Shown piece after piece: positions 59,501 through 64,000 of a stretch of DNA of 64,000 nucleotides. The stretch is from Apostichopus japonicus (lineage: Eukaryota; Echinodermata; Holothuroidea; Aspidochirotida; Stichopodidae), in assembly GCF_037975245.1 (NCBI RefSeq), contig NC_092565.1, forward strand, positions 9,847,499-9,911,498, read 5' to 3'. A program made the position numbers and the translations under genes. The notes below the pieces were generated by a model. It searched no databases and had not been told where the DNA came from. It worked only from the letters and a program-made list of their open reading frames with translations. Numbering within the stretch: position 1 is the stretch's first letter; each line of letters begins with the position of its first letter.

Positions 59501-62500
59501 TGGAGAGGATGTAGATGCGATCAGTAATCTAGCTAACATTTTGAAATCAAGAACAACAGGGTATGGTTGTCAAGAGAGGGTCTCTAATCCATCGATTAGT
59601 TCTTCACCGGGTAATTTTGATCTGATGGAGCAGACGGACAGAGAAGGACCGGTAGAAAATATCTTGCAGCTTGATGAAGATTTCATTTTAGACGACCCTT
59701 GGTCGGAGGAATCGGATGTAGACGCCGCCCGGATCATCAAGCCAAAGCTGCGATCTCACAGCATCGCCGCCTTCAACGCACTGGACCCTCGATCGTCAGC
59801 GTTTAAGACCCCCAGGCAGAGCCGGTCGAGTCAGTGTAACAAGAGTGCTCAAAGCAGCACGGAAAGACTGAGCGTCGAGTCAAATTCAGAAAGCCAGGAA
59901 GGCGACCCATCTTCAGAGCCAGGTAGCGAGATAAGTAACAGCAAAGGCCACGAAACCAACAGATCTCTGCAGCTGAACGGAGCAGTGGACAAATCTCGCA
60001 GGCATTCTCATAGTTTTGAAGGTGCTAAAGCTGTCAACTCTTCTCAGATGAGCAAAAGGAGGAATACCGTCTCAGACATTGGGGATGTCCCTTCGAACTA
60101 TACCTCCAGTGCCACGCACTTTACGCCAATTATCGTGGCAGGTGAAAACTTCGTTTCAAACCCGTCGTCAAAGTCGATCAGTTCAAATGCAGACACCAAA
60201 CTGAAAGCGAAGATGGCGTTTGAAGCAATAAAGAAGTCCTCGAAGAAGGAACGACCCCCCAAGACAATGGTGTCTGATATAGAGAAGGATGCCATGAGTG
60301 ATCTTGACGTACCCACGGTGGGAAACAACGAAGACTGGAACCCATCGGAATCGACAAAGATCGATGATCCAAAGGGATCAGATAATCCCAAGGGATCAGA
60401 CAAATTCACAACCAGTAGCAAAGCAGATGAAAGTAACAAATGTACTATCAAGGAGACAGGAGAGGACAGGAATGTCCAAGAGGGAGAAGTAACAGGTTTA
60501 AAAACTCAAATGGAAAAATCATCACCTATATCACATGAAATACCAAATGAGAAGGTGTCGCCTAAGAATGCATCTAGCTCTTCTGTTTCTGAAGTGGAGA
60601 GTTCTGGTAAGCAAGATGGAAGATTAAGTGCAAGAAATGAAAATAGAGACAGATTGGTTAGTGATTTGACTCTTAAAGGTGTCAGAAAGGTTTCGTCACC
60701 TAACGTAGCGACTTTGACAGACATTTCTAAGCTGCAGACCGCGAAGGTGACCGTTGTTGCAGGATCTCCTCTCCCAGATAGCTCATTGTTTTCCCCGATT
60801 GATAAACCAAAGGGAACCGACTACCAACCAGAGAAACAAGTACCTTTGAACCCATGTCCAGTTGTGCCATCCATTAGTGGAACTGTGGACAAACCAGATC
60901 GGTTGGATCTGTTATCCGCAATCACAAATGAACGAGATCATTTGTCTCCCACCACGGAGCCAGTCGTATCGAGTGATATTATTGACCAGCAATCTATAAA
61001 TGTAACAAAGTCAAACTCATTAAATATTGCATCAGCTGCCGGTAGCCCTGCTATCACCCGGTCCTCTCCATCTTTGCACGGTGTCACACAGCAGCAGGAG
61101 CAAACAGTGCTAGGTAGCAACAGCAATGCCGCCATGACATCTCCCCACGATGCTGTTGGTAGTATGCCATTTACAGTCGGAGCTCCGGTTAGTCCCAGTC
61201 AGCAATCCCCAGGGGTCTTTTCAATGCAAGTCCAGTTTCAGCAGGATCCCCAAACTGGGTTGTTTAGGATGATACCAATTGGGACACCAGCATTTAGTCC
61301 TTCCCCAGCTTTGAGCGGTAGCCCATTGTTGTACTCACCGAGCCATCCGATGTCTTCGCCACAACAACACTCCAGCCCGTTCTATCCCATCAATTCTTCG
61401 TTAAGCAGTCCGCAAAGACAAGTTGATACGAGCAGTGACCCAGAGAACGGGGATGTCTATCGTAATGTCGCGATACCGGACACGAGGAGGGATCCGCACA
61501 GGCGTACTGCTGCCCCATCCAACAAGAAAAGTGCCAACTCAAAGAGACTCGAGAGGAGGTTACTGAGTGACTCGGAGAGCAGCGAATCGTCAGTGTTCAC
61601 TCCGAAACCGTCCGGAATCAACTCAGATAAATTTCCTTCCAAACCTGGTAGATTGAAGACGAGGTCCCAAAGTAGCACCAACTTAGAGAAGAACAAGAAA
61701 CATTCCAAACGGAGTAGTGCCGACCCTGTCTTGGGTCACAGAGAAGGTGGTAGATTAATCGACAAATCTAGCAACCATTCTAGCAGATCATCTAAAAGTA
61801 CCGAGAGAGGGAAGCTAAAGGCATCGTCTGCTTCAAAGTCGAGTGATGTGAGAGGACTGAAACAAGCTGCTGCCCCCGCCTCCTCACCGATGACTGTATC
61901 TTCACCATCCAGGGACAGTGGGGTTCACATGAGGTACAGTATGTCCAGTGGAGAGGAACTCCCTGTCACCAAGGAGGTGTCAGAACCCTCCCTGGTCCTA
62001 AAGAGGGTGATAAGACACATCAGACATGCTTTTGCTTTTGACGGGTACCTTGAGAACGGTGTTGAAGCACTTCAGATGGGTGAGTATCATTACCATTAAA
62101 AGGATTCTCTGGTGAAAAGCAATGTGGAACTTATGATTGATATATCATAATAAAAAACAAAGACATTTCAGCTGAAGTGCCCCGATGACATCACTCATTC
62201 CCATGTTGCCAGATTCATTTAGAAATATAAAAAAAAAAAATGAAAAATTCATATCTTTGCGGTATAAAATGCTATGAGGATGTGGGGGTTTTTTTGCCGA
62301 AAGATTCAGAAGGCATACAAGAAACCTCTTACAGACTCCAAGAATTACCATTTCAATTTTTAGCACTGGAGAAGTGTTTCACATGTAGTGATATGCACAC
62401 CTACCAACACCAGACAGTCATTTTCAGCATGTTGGAGGATTCTTGAATAGATGGATTTATGTGACCTTGCATGAGATATTTTAAAATAGGTGTTTATTTA

Positions 62501-63516
62501 TGGAAGAGTGAAACGATTAGCTACTGTACCAGTGGGACTTGTAGTACTTGAGTCTGTACTCATACATAATATTGAGTACAATTATCTATACATATGGCTG
62601 TGTACTCATACTGGTACTCAGGACATTGTACTCACATTGCAAGTATGTACCTTCACTAATGGAATGAAAATAAACAAGAAAGAAAGTATTCTGACTATCA
62701 GGTTTGACTTTGGATGTTCTTCTTGCATGTTTCAGCGGAGTACATCACTGCTCTAGCCCATCTTAGTTGGTCGACCTTCTCGAGCGCTGTCACCGAGAAG
62801 TATTGCGATCTCTACTGGGAGGAGGAACTGCTCGAAAGCCTGTACGAAGAAATCAACTGCAAGAAGGTGGACAAGCCGAACCTCAAATTGTCCAATGACC
62901 TCTCAGACAGGTAAGACATGTTGTCAGGCTCTGAAGAAAAGCCTAATGATCTGATATCCTGAATTTATTTAGGTAAAAGTATGAATTTAGTCTCGTTATC
63001 GTATTGCCCAAGAAAAAAAGATAAATATGAGTGATGGTATTGTTTCTATCACTATTCTGGTTTTCAAGATATTCAGCATGAACTTCAGTTAAGTAGTCTG
63101 GAATGCTCCTTTAAGGCTAAATTGTTGAAGACCTTTACTCCTTAGCCCAGGCCTTATTGTTAATGTTCGTACAAAATTCAAATAACTTGAGCAAAACATT
63201 TTCTTTTAACTTCGTTTCAACAACAAGTTCAGCAGAACTAGATTTGACTGTGCCCCCTGTTGATTTTGTGCATGGTAGGAGAGGCAAATTTGGATGGCTG
63301 TATTTATGAATGACTCATCTATAATATTACTTTAGAACTTTGCCGTTACTTTTTCTTTTTCAGTCCAAAGAGAGAGACGAAACATTCTCTAAAGAAGTCA
63401 CACGTAAAGAGTAAGAAAAGTCTGGCTGCGTCCGTGACAGAAAAGACTTCTGCAGAGATACGAACATCAAATGACAAAGAAAATGCTTTGGACAGCGAGA
63501 AGAGTCACACAGCTCG
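45660..63516 (+). CDS. KNDC1: KNDC1 (very-KIND)-like Ras guanine-nucleotide exchange factor, N-terminal 1,384 codons
   Basis: In vertebrates KNDC1 is a neuronal Ras-GEF whose KIND domain binds MAP2. Exons here: 45660-45912, 50361-50419, 56402-56675, 58840-62079, 62736-62910, 63364-63516; all phases join and the last ends in phase 2, so the gene continues. The start is one of two adjacent ATGs after an in-frame TGA. The first three exons form one KIND domain (about residues 1-195): FDPLPTLEEEEE, LTDILRLRDRYLNDDELWSVC, LLFNSSGGVNFLD, FLPPEY, GHIFSLGKTLLEAL, CSKDPDDRP. As in all KIND domains the kinase catalytic residues are absent. A long Ser-rich region follows, then a helical block (HAFAFDGYLENGVEALQM..EKYCDLYWEEELLESLYEEIN) and a basic/Ser-rich stretch. 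The RasGEF_N and RasGEF domains expected next are outside the window. No second KIND domain, as vertebrate KNDC1 has, is visible. Confidence 0.83.
47506..47560. repeat. (TA)n microsatellite
   Basis: Two runs of TA units interrupted by CAGTATA and TAGATA. Confidence 0.9.
48247..48565 (+). repeat. 25-bp minisatellite
   Basis: About twelve units of consensus TTGGTGATTTTAAATAATGGGATAT, written here as TTGGTGATTTTAA plus ATAATGGGATAT. Variants have GAGAT or GATAT ends, and one unit is irregular (TATATTGGGAATGGG). Higher-order repetition is seen: runs of three similar units recur. Confidence 0.9.
49680..49735 (+). repeat. CCATC/CCACC microsatellite
   Basis: A run of CCCAT/CCCAC 5-bp units, poly-pyrimidine rich. 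Confidence 0.85.
52831..53409 (+). mobile_element. MITE-like element with perfect 12-bp terminal inverted repeats
   Basis: Starts TTAAAGGATGAC (52831-52842) and ends GTCATCCTTTAA (53398-53409), exact inverted repeats. The interior holds the GTGACTGGACTATA, CAGACCATTAGGTCAGTTCC and CAGATGCAACAC blocks also found at 11575-12165 and in fragments at 53550-53825, 56040-56170 and 58525-58640. Noncoding, 579 bp. Probably a nonautonomous DNA transposon; superfamily not assigned. Confidence 0.7.
53550..53825 (+). mobile_element. Partial copy of the TTAAAGGATGAC MITE-like family
   Basis: Begins TTAAAGGAAGAC and contains AAAGTGACTGGACTATGAAG, TAATACACAGACCATTA and GTCAGTTCCTC, then breaks near 53825. 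It lies between the full copy and the TTAA-bounded element. Confidence 0.65.
53851..54214 (-). mobile_element. TTAA-bounded MITE-like element, copy 2
   Basis: Reverse-orientation copy of 6892-7251, 364 bp, with TTAA at both ends and inverted termini sharing TGAAGACTCGC (53860-53870) and GCGAGTCTTCA (54194-54204). The interior matches copy 1 closely. This copy shows the termini better and defines the element. Confidence 0.7.
55795..55930 (+). repeat. Dispersed repeat fragment (GCTCCTTTAAGGCTAAA)
   Basis: Shares GCTCCTTTAAGGCTAAA, CTCCTTAG and TGTTAATGTT-GT blocks with 63090-63215; a short third trace lies near 63753. Noncoding. Confidence 0.5.
56040..56170 (-). repeat. Reverse fragment of the TTAAAGGATGAC family
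   Basis: In reverse complement it shows a GGATGATAAAGTATA-like block, the ACACCATTAGGTCTGTTCCTC block and the CAGGTGCAAC block of the family. Confidence 0.55.
56643..56980 (+). repeat. 169-bp tandem duplication covering an exon 3' end and its donor site
   Basis: GGAAGCTTTCCTTAGAACTG and the following ~165 bp at 56643 recur at 56812. The first copy includes the last 33 bp of KNDC1-like exon 3 and its GTTTGT donor. The second copy repeats this coding end, with ATTG|G changed to AATG|G, plus a second donor inside the intron. Confidence 0.85.
57637..57722 (+). repeat. (TATG)n microsatellite
   Basis: About 20 units of GTAT/TATG with two GTGT variants. Open frames on both strands here (YVCMYVCM) are artefacts. 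Confidence 0.95.
58051..58340 (+). repeat. Tandem repeat with direct AGGTCA half-sites
   Basis: Three diverged units start at about 58056, 58155 and 58300, each with AAAGG(T/C)CAT(C/T)TG, (A/G)TCAAA and GGAAA or GAAAACC blocks. The third has a perfect AGGTCAAAGGTCA (58300-58312), the form of a nuclear-receptor DR1 element. Located in intron 3, upstream of the giant exon. Confidence 0.65.
58525..58640 (-). repeat. Reverse fragment of the TTAAAGGATGAC family
   Basis: Has ACTGACCTAAGGGTCTGTGT, AGCCACTTTAA and TGTTTAAAGGATC blocks, reverse of the full element at 52831. Confidence 0.5.
58840..62079 (+). other. KNDC1: Giant 3,240-bp linker exon of the KNDC1-like gene
   Basis: One stop-free exon of 1,080 codons bounded by TTGGCAG|AT and ATGG|GTGAGT. 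The product is low-complexity and probably disordered: Ser/Thr/Asn/Lys-rich with many basic and SP sites (KRKRSLPKLP, RSHSIAAF, SPSPALSGSPLL). One more ordered-looking stretch, FSMQVQFQQDPQTGLFRMIP, is followed by a Pro/Ser-rich run. Minus-strand open frames inside it are shadows of this coding bias. Its end encodes the start of a helical block that continues in the next exon. Confidence 0.9.
62080..62735. other. Intron 4 of the KNDC1-like gene
   Basis: No exon or named repeat was seen. Confidence 0.6.
62911..63363. other. Intron 5 of the KNDC1-like gene
   Basis: Contains the dispersed repeat fragment at 63090-63215 related to 55795-55930. No exon seen. Confidence 0.6.
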
Positions 63517-64000
63517 GTAGGAAACCATTTTGATTTCCTTAAAGTTAGATTTTTTGTGGAGTTTAAAGACATTTTTGTGACTGTGACCATGCCTTGTATT
63601 ACTTTCAAATAAAGAGATAGATGCCCCTCAAGAGATTTATGTGGAGACTATCAGTGTCCCGAACCTCCTAATTATCAAGTTTTGGAGGTAGAATATCAAG
63701 GTGGGTGGTAGAAGGAAAAAGGCCGGCCATTTGACAGGAAGTGAACTGCCGTTAAGGCTAAACTGGTTATCAGTTCACTCTAGATATGGTACAGTGAGTG
63801 TGCTATTGTTGTGTGGAGACAGGTAATGTTGTGGCTTATTAATAGCCAAACCTGGTAAATTTTAAGAATTCATTAACCATTTAGTCCAATGCAGCCATTT
63901 TTTTACTAAAAATGAATGTAATGTATTCCTTTCATCGTTGGCAAACCTTGGATGTTTATGTCTAATTTCCTTCATTCTTCATGTGACGTAACACATGATG
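63517..64000. other. Start of intron 6 of the KNDC1-like gene
   Basis: Follows the GCTCG|GTAGGA donor. No further exon before the edge of the window. Confidence 0.5.

Noticed and set aside
58870-61708. Minus-strand open frames inside the giant KNDC1-like exon
   Set aside because: They mirror the strong coding bias of the plus strand and have no motifs or splice support.

Overview
The window is animal genomic DNA: AT-rich, with short exons separated by kilobase introns with GT..AG borders, tRNA-derived SINEs, miniature inverted-repeat elements, a decayed LINE and many (TA)n tracts. Gene content (PEBP, an L-type cargo lectin, class A GPCRs, an SDR and a KNDC1-like Ras-GEF) is that of a bilaterian. 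A tandem array of single-exon GPCRs resembles the lineage-specific GPCR expansions known from echinoderm genomes. A marine deuterostome, perhaps an echinoderm such as a sea cucumber, is my best inference, but nothing here proves it.

Layout. (1) About 0.47-3.0 kb, minus strand: the 5' three exons of a secreted PEBP-family gene that runs off the left edge. (2) 5.36-15.65 kb, plus strand: a complete eight-exon LMAN2/VIP36-type lectin gene (335 aa, ER/Golgi cargo receptor), whose introns hold SINEs and MITE-like elements. (3) 15.7-22.0 kb: gene-poor, repeat-rich DNA. (4) 22.0-37.65 kb, minus strand: four tandem copies of a ~4.4 kb unit, each with one intronless class A GPCR gene. Three copies are open (493-494 aa). 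The leftmost carries one nonsense codon before TM6. Each copy keeps the same TATA / CRE-like / E-box promoter arrangement. (5) 37.67-38.59 kb, minus strand: the last two exons of a RDH8/17beta-HSD1-like short-chain dehydrogenase, with its stop codon only ~20 bp from the array edge. (6) 40.77-44.52 kb: a 3.75 kb palindromic element with ~1 kb inverted arms carrying AAGATGGCGGC motifs around a decayed LINE reverse transcriptase. (7) 45.66 kb to the right edge, plus strand: the N-terminal 1,384 codons of a KNDC1 (very-KIND)-like gene: one KIND domain split over three exons, a 3.24 kb Ser-rich exon, then a conserved helical segment. The catalytic part lies beyond the window.

The genes are not an operon or a pathway. 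The most notable structure is the recently amplified GPCR array, where different parts of the genes group the copies differently, suggesting gene conversion. I saw no CRISPR array, prokaryotic defence system or functional tRNA/rRNA gene.
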